This document shows, piece by piece, positions 31,455 through 41,601 of a stretch of 64,000 nucleotides of DNA. The DNA is taken from positions 115,556,218 to 115,620,217 of the forward strand of contig OW804098.1 in NCBI GenBank assembly GCA_942159475.1, read 5' to 3'. Below the pieces are notes generated by a model, which was not told the origin of the DNA, searched no databases, and saw only the letters and a list, made by a program, of their open reading frames with translations. The DNA is from Sthenelais limicola (Eukaryota; Annelida; Polychaeta; Phyllodocida; Sigalionidae). The position numbers and the translations under genes are program-made. Each line of letters opens with the position of its first letter. Position 1 is the stretch's first letter.

Positions 31455-31795
31455 GCCTGAATAGGGGATTTGCATATCCGCCATTTTGGATCTTAATTCG
31501 CATGGAATTATGGGACTAATGGTACAGTCTAAAATCTATAGAAATCATGTTCAGCATGGGATATCTATCAAAGCTCTAATGTCAATATCCAAGTGTTATA
31601 CATGTTTCCATAACACAAGATCCCATCTTTCCCATCATGCGTTTGGTTTTCATAGACCGTTTATACAATTTGTGATTTTGGTGAAAACATTCTTGCAATT
31701 ATTGATAAAAATGTTACCACATATTTGTATGTCAGATTTCAACTGAATCCATCCCAGCATGCACTGCAATGACATGCACAGTGAGACATTAAAGC
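31455..31795 (+). repeat. Dispersed repeat C, copy 3
   Basis: The most complete copy, uninterrupted from GCATATCCGCCATTTTGG through TCTAATGTCAATATCC and CATCTTTCCCATCATGCG to AGCATGCACTGCAATGAC. It supplies the reference for the interrupted copy 2. Non-coding. Confidence 0.6.
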
Positions 31796-31959
31796 CCCCT
31801 ATTTGGAGAAACTCAAGAGAGATTGGGAGAAATAAATAAATGGCAGATGTGTAGGTCTTCTCTCCCTCCATTTCTTGATAATTTGATGTGTTCCCAATCG
31901 TACATCCTCTGCAATTCCAGAGCTACAGTCTGACATGAATTCGCATCTAAATTCGCAAA

Positions 31960-32382
31960 TGTGATGTGTTTCAGGAGAATGAGTCATAAGTCGCAAAAAA
32001 TGGACTTTGAGATATTATTATCTTTGAAAAGATGATATTAAGCCGATTTTGATGATAGTAAACAGTAGAACATCTAATAAGTACTTCTATATTTTAAGTC
32101 TGATCTTTTTAGTTTTGAAAATAAGTTTGCAATATTTCTGGGTGGACATTTACTAGTAAAGTAGCTAAATGTCATGCTCTAAATATACTCTATAAAATGA
32201 CCTTAGAAATGCATGGATATATGTAATACAATGTCCCGAAATTTGGTACATACATTTATATGACCAAGAGCACTAAACCCTGCAAGAATCAAAACATTTC
32301 AATAAGGAAATCATGTAAAAAATAACACTTTGAAAAATATAATTTTTGCGATTTATGATTCATTTTTCTGGAACACATCACA
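31960..32382 (-). mobile_element. MITE-B copy 7 (minus)
   Basis: Ends are TGTGATGTGTTTCAGG and CTGGAACACATCACA, flanked by AA on both sides. From 32383 to 32890 nothing is recognised. Confidence 0.82.
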
Positions 32383-32890
32383 AATGTAAGAGAATAAGGA
32401 GGGTCCATCCAATAGGCTTACTAATTATATAGAGAGTGAAAGGAAATTAGAGTTTTCGATTCTAATCCTGGAAAAATATTTACGTGATATAATGCATAGA
32501 AATTACAACACTGAATCACCCTTAACATTTTTACTAATGTACAAAAAACAATTTTATCAATTCTTCCATTAACTCACCTATTATCAGATACTTGTAAATA
32601 TGTTTTTATTATACTTGTACCTCTCTTTATGTATAACATTTAGTTTTCTTACTATAATAATCCATTTAACTCCTTTAATTGTAAATAATTTCAGGACACA
32701 ACCAAAACCGTTTCGTTAAGCGAGAGTGGTTTTGTAACTAAAAGTTCCTAAAATAAAATTCTTAAACAAATATTCTGTCCCCCGGCTTCATTTCAAGATC
32801 CAGTTTCTATATTTGACTAAAACTCTCCCTTCACCGGATCTTATCCAGACCAGGTAATCAAACCCGCCGGCTTCTGCTTACGTGATCTTA

Positions 32891-33127
32891 TGGGTCAGAT
32901 CGTCAAAAAATGTACAATTGGCAGCTCTACGTATTCTGGAGATTTTGCTAAATTAGGTTGAAACATGATGAATATCGGGTATATCTGAATATATTTGGTA
33001 TGTTGTTGATTTAACGTATCAGTTCTGTTATGTTACACTGCATTTTGAAGCTTATTTTTGTCTTAGATGTGGTTTATTTGAGAGGATTGGTGAAGACAAA
33101 TTGTGCATTATCTGAAGATCCGACCCT
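32891..33127 (-). mobile_element. MITE-A copy 14 (minus)
   Basis: Left end TGGGTCAGATCGTCAA, right end CTGAAGATCCGACCCT, with TA on each flank. A small plus frame that runs out of it is accidental. Confidence 0.78.
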
Positions 33128-33478
33128 TATGTTTGTCCTGTATGTGGCACATCATCCTGAAATTCAAGATGACCTTATTCAGAAGTCCGGACGTCGGGCA
33201 TTTGGATTCAATATATCTTTTTCCTTTGTTGTAAAGATACAATTTGTGTTGAAAGGTTTCTAAGGTAACGGCTGGGAGAGCTGCATCTTATCTAGATGTC
33301 TGCATACCTGTTTTATCGTTTTTTTGTCTGTTCTATTTGCATTGTCGGTTTTATAGTCTACATTGTGAATTTTGATAAATAACGTAGTATCTTTCTTATC
33401 ATATGTAATTTTCCTGAAATAATTTTGTGAAAATATAATTTGTCATCTAATTTCTTTGTGCCTGATTGCGTGCTAATA

Positions 33479-33874
33479 TGTAATGTGTATACCTGACAAA
33501 TAAAATGGATTTTGATATTATCACTATATTTGAAAAGATGAGATCAAGCCGATTCTAATGATAGTAAACAGTAACACATAATACTTATGTCTATATGTTA
33601 AGTTTGATAGTTTAATTTTTGCAAAAATCTGTTTGCAATACTTTTGGTGGACAATTACTAGTAAAGTAGCTAAATATAGTGTATAAAATGACGTTGGAAA
33701 TGCATGAATATATATATTTCTAACTGTCTTGAAATGTGGTTCACGTATTCATACATCCTCAAGTACTAGATACGCCAAGAATGAAAACATTCAAACAAAG
33801 AGATCTTGTTAATAAATCACTTTGAATAATATCAACTTTGCGACTTGTGACTAATTTTCCTGCAACACATCACA
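33479..33874 (-). mobile_element. MITE-B copy 8 (minus, diverged)
   Basis: The left end has decayed to TGTAATGTGTATACCTG, and the right end CTGCAACACATCACA is clear. The interior shows GAGATCAAGCCGATTC and CTAGTAAAGTAGC. Confidence 0.72.
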
Positions 33875-34119
33875 AATGATATTCTAATGTTATATAATAG
33901 GTTATTACATAGTTCCCAGGATTGAGTAGGCCAATTTATCATGCGCATGGATCGATGATGACCTGATAACCTTGGAATGGATTAACCTGTAACATTTGAC
34001 AAGGCACCTAATTACCTGTTGAGCACTTGGAGGAGCAATACCTACTTATTCCCATCTCCGGACAACATCTACTGGTTTATTCATAGATTCGATTCACTAT
34101 GGTTAACGTATACTGTGCG

Positions 34120-34348
34120 TGGGTCAGATTTTCAGAAAATGTACAATTGGCAGCTCTACATATTTAGTAATTTATGCTAAATTCTGCCAAAAAATGATAA
34201 ATTTGGGGTATATCTGTGTATATTTGATAGCGCATTGATTTAAAGTATCAGTTCTTTTATGTTGAACTCATTTTTGTCTTAGATGTGGGTTATTTGAGAG
34301 GATTCGTGAAGGTGAATTGTAGGCAACATTTTCTGAAAATCTGATCCA
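34120..34348 (-). mobile_element. MITE-A copy 15 (minus)
   Basis: Ends are TGGGTCAGATTTTCAG and CTGAAAATCTGATCCA. The flanking dinucleotides do not match, so the target duplication has decayed or been lost. Confidence 0.78.
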
Positions 34349-34422
34349 ACGTACCACGGGCATGTGCCATGTACGTGACACTCACATCCATTAAACAGCA
34401 GTATCCGAACATCAACTACAGG

Positions 34423-34645
34423 CAATAGGGAGATTTAGCAACCACAACGCACCAACACAACACTAACGCATCCACTAACTATTAGTACATGATTACCGTT
34501 GTGGGAATATCTCGAGAGGCCTGCATTGGAAATGCCCTCGGTATAGCGCCTCTCGAGATATCCCCACAACGGAAGTTATGTACAAATAGTTGGTGGATGC
34601 GTTAGTGTTCTCTTGGTGCATTGTGTTTGCTAAATCTCCCTATTA
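34423..34645. mobile_element. Foldback element D (arms of about 100 bp)
   Basis: The left half from AATAGGGAGATTTAGCAA and the right half ending TTGCTAAATCTCCCTATT are complementary over about 100 bp with scattered mismatches. Near the centre TCTCGAGA lies in both arms, with a loop of about 30 nt. Only foldback arms are present, with no coding sequence. One end is also found at position 1 of the window. Confidence 0.85.
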
Positions 34646-34649
34646 TCGC

Positions 34650-35509
34650 AATAATTGGCTGTGTACATGTTCATTTGCTCCTTTAATTCATTTGTACATT
34701 TATTGATTGATTGCTCTGTAATATTGTCTTCTGATGTAAGTTTTATCATGTAACCAAGATTGATTAATAGATTGACATACATAACTTTATAGATTTGATA
34801 TACATTAATTTTGGCATTCTGCAAATTTAAGAGAATTGTCAAGAGCTATTACAGAATAAGTAAGTTGCTAAGAGACTGCGGTGCATGGTATCAAGTTACT
34901 ACACAGTCGCAAATTCCAAAACTGGTGCGAATCTTTTGTTCATTTGCAGCTTAGATCGTACTTTTTCTCTTTACCCATTTGCAATTTTAGATGCAAAATG
35001 CGAATTCTATATTTCGTTAGCTTTTTAATGGAATAAATTATAATCCAGGAGTTTCTACCTCATTAGGCCTATGAGGAGCAGCAGTGCTTCTATGTTTTTC
35101 TGATCGGAGACAGGCGGAAGTGAATTACCGGAAGTGAGTTTCAAACTCCCACATTGCATCTTGGTAAGCATGCCCTTAAGGCTCCCTTAGGGCTCCAAAT
35201 GGCGGTACCGTGAGTGGGAATTTCTCCTCATAGGAATAGTATAGGAATATTGATAAGGCTTTCAAACCATAGATATATTATTTCTTCGGACAAAACATTG
35301 AGGAGACTTAATATAGTTGCCATTTCTGGGTAAGAAAGTAGAATATTGGTATGTTTACTATGAAAACAGGTTGATCTGTTTGGGATCTGTTTAAGTCTGG
35401 GTCGTGACCGAAAAGGCCTGGGGCGACAGATTGAATGCGAAATAGGTTGGCTGGTGCCTTCTCACAAAGGCGGATTTGGTCGCTCTATGTCAAGATGTTA
35501 AGCCATCAC
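34650..35509. other. Gene-free stretch
   Basis: AT-rich DNA with no recognised gene. A minus-strand frame at 34630-34842 begins inside the foldback arm and is spurious. Confidence 0.4.
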
Positions 35510-36358
35510 AACTGTCACAGTTGTATTTCAACCTTCACATCGCAACTGTCACAGTTGTATTTTAACCTTCACATTGCAACTGTCACAGTTGTATTTTAAC
35601 CTTCACATTGCAACTGTCACAGTTCTATTTTAACCTTCCCATCGCAACTGTCACAGTTGTATTTCAACCTTCACATTGCAACTGTCACAGTTGTATTTCA
35701 ACCTTCACATTGCAACTGTCACAGTTGTATTTCAACCTTCACATTGCAACTGTCACAGTTGTATTTCAACCTTCACATTGCAACTGTCACAGTTGTATTT
35801 TAACCTTCACATTGCAACTGTCACAGTTGTATTTTAACCTTCACATTGCAACTGTCACAGTTGTATTTTAACCTTCACATTGCAACTGTCACAGTTGTAT
35901 TTTAACCTTCACATTCCAACTGTCACAGTTGTATTTTAACCTTCACATTGCAACTGTCACAGTTGTATTTTAACCTTCACATTGCAACGGTCACAGTTGT
36001 ATTTTAACCTTCACATTGCAACTGTCACAGTTGTATTTTAACCTTCACATTGCAACTGTCACAGTTGTATTTTAACCTTCACATTGCAACTGTCATAGTT
36101 GTATTTTAACCTTCCCATCGCAACTGTCATAGTTGTATTTTAACCTTCACATTGCAACTGTCACAGTTGTATTTTAACCTTCACATTGCAACTGTCATAG
36201 TTGTATTTTAACCTTCACATTGCAACTGTCACAGTTGTATTTTAACCTTCACATTGCAACTGTCACAGTTGTATTTTAACCTTCACATTGCAACTGTCAC
36301 AGTTGTATTTTAACCTTCACATTGCAACTGTCATAGTTGTATTTTAACCTTAACATCG
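35510..36358 (+). repeat. 34-bp minisatellite, about 25 copies
   Basis: The unit begins AACTGTCACAGTTGTATT and ends AACCTTCACATTGC. Copies differ at a few positions (ACAG/ATAG, TTTTAA/TTTCAA, CACATT/CCCATC). AACTGT-C-ACAGTT inside each unit is an inverted repeat with 6-bp arms. Because 34 is not a multiple of 3, the frame read through it cycles every 102 bp and is not a gene. Confidence 0.95.
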
Positions 36359-37034
36359 AAATGAATTTGCTCACTATTTTACCTAATATCTCATAATATT
36401 ATAATTATTATCGACTACATAATTTTGATATCAGCAGGGATTAGTTAGAAAGATTAAGATGTACCACACACTAGAAGATTAAGTTGAAATTCTGTTACTC
36501 ATGAATCAAGGCCAGAACAGTGAGAAGTGTCACTTTAAAACATGTTTATTATAATGGAGAATCGACCAGTCTGTCTCGAGGCTCTCCCAAATTATTATTG
36601 TCATAACAGTCTGGTACCATGCATCTGATGTAGGGGGAGCCACGAGATACCTCAGAGTGAGTGTTGCCCCTCCGGACCTGTGGGGAATAATAAAATCACT
36701 TTAATTTTGATTTTTAAAAAATATGTTTATTCAGGACAACAAGAAGTACATTTCAGCGACAAGCGTTGATATACTTAGAAGTTACCTGATTGCATAAGGC
36801 AAAAGGCGTTAATTATTTCAAAAAAAGGCAAAAGCATCAGGATATGGGTATTTGTATATAAAGATTTGTATTCAGCAATGGAACATTATGTAACAATTAC
36901 AACATTCTCGGGACATGCTGATATGCTTACAAAAAAATAGTTCACTAAGTATAATCTGATAACAAAGTTTTATATACGTTCAAAAAATGAATACAAATAA
37001 TAAAATAATAATAATGTTTCTCAGAGCCTGGCAC

Positions 37035-37090
37035 TTCATTCAATTCAATTCAAAGATTCTTTATTTGTCGGTCTTAATTACAAAGGTTAT
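37035..37090 (-). repeat. Simple repeat plus TTTATTTG-type LINE/SINE 3' tail
   Basis: (ATTCA)n-like sequence is followed by AAGATTCTTTATTTGTCGG. On the minus strand this is a 3' end with a simple-repeat tail, like those near 10668, 44455 and 56273. Confidence 0.4.
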
Positions 37091-37230
37091 TCGATGTCTG
37101 GTTCCAGAAAGTGATATCCCTGACAACCAGGATTTCCAAAGAGTCCCTGGAATCCTGATTTGCTTTGGATTTGTTTCAACGATAACAACAATGACTTGAA
37201 AATAATTATGGTTTACAACAAGTGTGAATT

Positions 37231-37390
37231 TTATATCTAATAGCCCGATGGAGATGTCAAATCGATCGAGACGGAGGGTCAAATCCCACGAAACCCTGAA
37301 GGGGTTGAGTGCGATTTGACCCGACGTCGAGATCGATTTGACATCGAACAGAGATCGATTTGACATCGAACAGAGGGCTATTAGATATTT
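37231..37390. repeat. Inverted-repeat element of about 155 bp with GATCGATTTGAC motifs
   Basis: It begins ATATCTAATAGCCC and ends GGGCTATTAGATAT, a perfect 14-bp inverted pair. Inside, GTCAAATCGATC on the left pairs with GATCGATTTGAC, which appears twice on the right. GGGTCAAATC pairs with GATTTGACCC. It looks like a small palindromic transposon. Confidence 0.75.
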
Positions 37391-38845
37391 ATTTCATACA
37401 TAATCAACAAGAGAAACGATTTTAATGACATTTTACCTTGGTTTCCACCGATTCTTGTGGACATAGCCGTACCGATGACAGAACCGCCATGACAGTGTGA
37501 TAGCAATGCCGGCACGGCCATGCTTTCACGAGCTTAGAGCCCAAACTCCCAACACAGCAACAAACAGCAAGCAATGTATTGCTGGTTCCAATATTAGTGG
37601 CGGAAGTTTTATTTTCCATGTTGAGAAGTAATTTGACTAATATGATGTTTATTCCTTATTTATTGTCTAAATAAAAATGAAAGTTACGGTTTGTTGACAT
37701 TGTTTGTGAACGGTCTCATGACTTGATGAGGAAGAGAGAAAATGTAGTCTGTGACAACAGCATGTGCAGTGGAGGCAGACGGTAACCCTTTTAAATGAAA
37801 CGTTCAAATTTCCGATTAAATGCTTCATTTTGATGAATTATATTCTTTGCAACCTTGGACAATACAAAATCTCGCATATCGTCGTCAAAATACATTTTAA
37901 ACCGGGTTGAAGCAGACGATATGATTCTAGGCTTCTTATTGGTCAATCTAGTCACGTGACCCACGAAAGTAGGTCGGTCCGAATAGCATACATATGCTAT
38001 TTGACATTTCGAATAGCACCCCCGAATAGCACCCGTGAAATCGCACACGTATGTATAGTTTATGGCAGGGTAATTATAGAGCAGGGATTTCTCTCTGATG
38101 TTGAGGTGTGGAAGAAGGCATATTCCATTAGTTCCTCTTAATCAGTTCACATCCCCATAAAAAACAGCTGGGCTCGCCTCCCTCGACCCAATTTGGGGGA
38201 AGTTCCTCCTGTCTTAGATTTAATCCTCTCTCCTCTAAGCCAGGTCATAATAGCACATATCAAGTAGGCGACCTTTAATGGCACTTAAAATCATAAAATG
38301 AAGCCTAAATGACCAATGGATATATGGCCTTCCCTCCCCTTCCATCTACCCCTTCCCACTTCCCTCTAAAGGAAAGGAGCGCTAAACTATAATAAAGGAT
38401 GTAATGTGATGATGAATGAGTTGACAGTAAACTGACCAAGAGAGATGAGACTTGATAAAGAGTGATTCACTCCAATGATTGTGTTACTGGAGTAGTAAGA
38501 TATAACATATTTGATCAATTATACAGACTACTTATATAAATGTCATTTAAATATAGGCACTTAAAACTTAAAACTTAGGCATTTTAAAGAATAATAAATA
38601 CATTCTAAAATCTAATCCCAGTGTTATGTCTCATTCAAATATTCCTAATAGGTGGATCTTTCTTATGGGTCCTTTCTATGGGTCCATACAAGCCCGGGCT
38701 TCTGTTTGGGAAAATACGGTATTTTTCTCATATAATCCTTGATTCGCCAATATTACTCCAAATTGAATTCCTTTCACTAGAAAGGTGAGACTTTGGCGTC
38801 CTACAATAGCTCCGAGTCCTATAACGTCTGTCCCCTGCGTGAGAA
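37391..38845. other. Gene-free stretch
   Basis: No gene is recognised. A minus-strand frame at 37422-37619 starts with MENKTSATN and ends near a possible donor (AAG|GTAAAA at about 37437); it could be a first exon, but nothing supports it. Short repeats of GAATAGCA lie near 37981-38035. Confidence 0.35.
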
Positions 38846-38847
38846 TA

Positions 38848-38933
38848 CAGATCTATTTCTAGATTATATTGCTGCTACTAAATAAACTGACCGGGCTCTG
38901 ACTGCCCTCAGACAGATCTATTTCTAGATTATA
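38848..38933 (+). repeat. Duplicated segment G, with a MITE-A empty site
   Basis: CAGATCTATTTCTAGATTAT occurs at about 38848 and again at about 38913. The first copy continues ATTGCTGCTACTAAATAAA without interruption. In the second copy MITE-A copy 16 separates the same two parts. Confidence 0.85.
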
Positions 38934-39170
38934 TGGGTCAGATTTTCAGAAAATGTACAATTCGCCTTCACCAATCCTCTCAAATAACCCACATTTAAGA
39001 CTAAAATAAAGTTTAAAATACAGTTCAACCTAACCAAACAGATTGCTAGAATCAATGCAATGCCAAATATACTCGAATTCACCAAGTATTGACCAAATTT
39101 CAGCTTAATTTAGCAGAACTTACTAAATGGGTACAGCTGCCGATTGTACATTTTCTGAAAATCTGACCCA
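38934..39170 (+). mobile_element. MITE-A copy 16, with adjacent empty site
   Basis: Ends are TGGGTCAGATTTTCAG and CTGAAAATCTGACCCA, flanked by TA (38932-38933, 39171-39172). Removing the element and one TA gives GATTATATTGCTGCTAC, identical to the empty copy about 70 bp upstream. Confidence 0.92.
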
Positions 39171-39348
39171 TATTGCTGCTACTAAATAAATGAACCGGGC
39201 TGGCTTGGGTCTAGCCTCCAACATTTGCCCTCAGATATACAGCACCTTTTAGCATAATGCCAAACCAGTCTGTCTTCAGCAGACCCAGTCCCGACGCTTT
39301 CCCTCGACGCCTATATAAATACTCTGAGGTTGTAAATTGTCATGTTTT

Positions 39349-39885
39349 ACAGGAAAATGAGTCACAAGTCGTACAAAGTGATTTATTCACAGGATCTTTT
39401 TGTATGAATGTTCATATGTGGTGTGTTTAAGGAAAATGAGTCACAAGTTGCAAAATTGACATTTTGCAAAGTAGATTATTCATAAGAACCCTTGCTTAGT
39501 ATGTTTTCATTTTTGGAGTTCTCGGGGCTGCTACTAGCATAAATACAGGTACCAAATTCCAAGACATTGTAATAAATATATCTTGAATTACTAAGGTCAT
39601 CTTATAGAGTATATTTTGCTTCTTTACTAGTAATTGTCCACCGCAAACTCTTTTAAAAAAATATATATATCAAATTTAAAATATAGAAATACTTATTAAA
39701 TGTCCTTAATGTTTACCATCATTGGAATCGGTTTGATGTCATCGTTTCAAATGTGATGATATCTCAAAATCCTTATTTTGCGACTTGAGGCTCATTTTCC
39801 TAAAAGAGATCACATCTAATGCTCCAAGTCGTATGAATACGTGTATCAAATTTCAAGACAGTGTATTGAATATATACATTTATCA
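39349..39885 (+). mobile_element. Nested pair of MITE-B copies (copy 9)
   Basis: An outer copy starts at about 39349 (ACAGGAAAATGAGTCAC) and is interrupted after TGTATGAATGTTCATA. A full inner copy occupies about 39417-39814 (ends TGTGGTGTGTTTAAGG and TAAAAGAGATCACA). The outer copy resumes with ATGCTCCAAGTCGTATG and fades near 39885. Confidence 0.7.
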
Positions 39886-40204
39886 TATACGCGTTGCCGT
39901 TGAAACAACGTATTGTAGAGTTGTATACGTTGTGTGCGTATACAACTCCACGCTCTGAGTTGTGTCATATACAACTCCACGCTCTGAGTGCCAAGCCAAA
40001 GGGGCATATGACAGTGCCAAAAGTAGACACTCAGCGGAATCACGCATGATTAGCTTTCTACGCAAGCAGAACGGGAGGCAGAACTGTAAAATAAAGATCA
40101 AAATGAAGGAAATAAACTAAAATACTTTATCTTTATTTAAGTGTATCCTTTGTTAAAGCATTAGTGTGGTTTTGAAACTATTTATATATACACTGATAGA
40201 CCCA

Positions 40205-40570
40205 ACCTCGGTGAGTGACCGTTTTTTCTCAGGAATTGGCTGGCATCCAATTGCCAGGCACTGACCGAGAAAAAAACGGTCAGATTTTCAGTGACCGAAA
40301 AAAAACGGTCAGATTTTGGTGACCGAAAAAAAAAAACGGTCATCACTTTTGGTGACCGAGAAAAAAAAACGGTCATCACTTTTGGTGACCGAGAAAAAAA
40401 AACGGTCATCACTTTTGGTGACCGAGAAAAAAAACGGTCAGTGACCGATAAATCCCAGTCAACTCAATGCTGACTGTTTTTTGCAGGGTGTTTTTTTTAC
40501 CAATATTTGACCGTTTTTTTCGGTGGTAACCAAGGTTTGACCGTTATTTTTCAGTGGCCCTTTAACTTGA
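40205..40570. repeat. GACCG(A)nCGGTC tandem repeats, then an inverted block
   Basis: From about 40215 to 40450 a unit of about 35 bp repeats: GTGACCGAG, an A run, CGGTCATCACTTTTG. GACCG and CGGTC within each unit are inverted. From about 40508 to 40575 the motif appears mainly on the other strand (TTGACCGTTTTTT). The frames read here are repeat artefacts. Confidence 0.8.
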
Positions 40571-40660
40571 CCGTTTTTTGTTAGATTGATGGTTTTTCAT
40601 TAATTCAAATTATAGGGGTTATGAAAATAGGAATTATCAGGTTTTATAGTACTAATATCC

Positions 40661-40703
40661 CCTGTGACACACCGGGAAGCTGCAATTCCTGGGGTGTCAC
40701 AGG
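40661..40703. repeat. Hairpin CCTGTGACAC/GTGTCACAGG
   Basis: A perfect 10-bp stem (40661-40670 with 40694-40703) around a loop of about 23 nt, with partial pairing outside (TAGTACTA / TAGTAGTA). From 40704 to 41601 no gene is seen on either strand. Confidence 0.6.
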
Positions 40704-41601
40704 CTAGTAGTATACCCCTGATGAAAACCTAAAACGATTTCAATATGACCAACTAGAAAGGAAATGGTAACAAACACTGGAAATCATGTAAAGCAACACT
40801 TTATTTACATTCATCACATACACATTTATTACTTTATTTACAATTGACTAGGATCATAGACGTAGGAGGGGAATAAACCCAAATTGTCTTACTAAATATT
40901 AAGCCATACAGTAAGACAAGGGCATGAATGCTACAATTCCTTGAAATTGAAGCATTACTATTTAAAGTGGTAACAATGTTCCCCGTTTTCGGGGATATGT
41001 AAAATTCAATGTGGAAAGTTTAATCTGCGCATCAATTTGTTTTAGCCAATTATTAGGAGCTAATCAACACCTGTGACTGGCCAGCCCTCGGTCCCACCCA
41101 CTGTCATCCGAAATAGGGTGTATTTGGACGAAACAAATGTAAAAATCCATACTGTACTGAATGGATTGATTACTACTCATAAGCCAAGTGTCACTTATAC
41201 CATGTGAACTTCATGCTGTATCGTATGACAGTACTATTGAATTAATACTCATTTTTTAACTAAGTCACTTATAACCTCATGTAGTTTATCTAGATAATGT
41301 CACATAGCTCTTCCTGTAGCTTTATTCTAAATTCATGAAGCAACTGCCGGAAGAATATGAACTCTTGCAGTTTCATAAATGGTATGTCGACCAATTTGTC
41401 TCTCTCATAAAAAACCCACAACTACTACTGTACTTGTACTCCTTTTAAGAATAAAAAACCTCTTATCTTATCTTACATTGACTGCCGACAATGGCCGATC
41501 TCCGCACACCTCATACCTTACAATCATATTTATATTAACAGCTTAAAACTGGACAGGTTGCTGAAGCCTCATAATAAATTAACTAACTGTATGTAACAAA
41601 T

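Noticed and set aside
35608..35871. Repetitive protein frame over the minisatellite
   Set aside because: The unit length is not a multiple of three, and the frame is open only by chance for a few units.
35510..36358. Resemblance to a CRISPR array (34-bp repeats with a palindromic core)
   Set aside because: There are no unique spacers, the repeats abut directly, and the DNA is eukaryotic. It is a minisatellite.
37422..37619. 65-residue minus frame with a possible donor site
   Set aside because: No recognisable domain, no matching acceptor exon found downstream, and it lies in a repeat-rich stretch.
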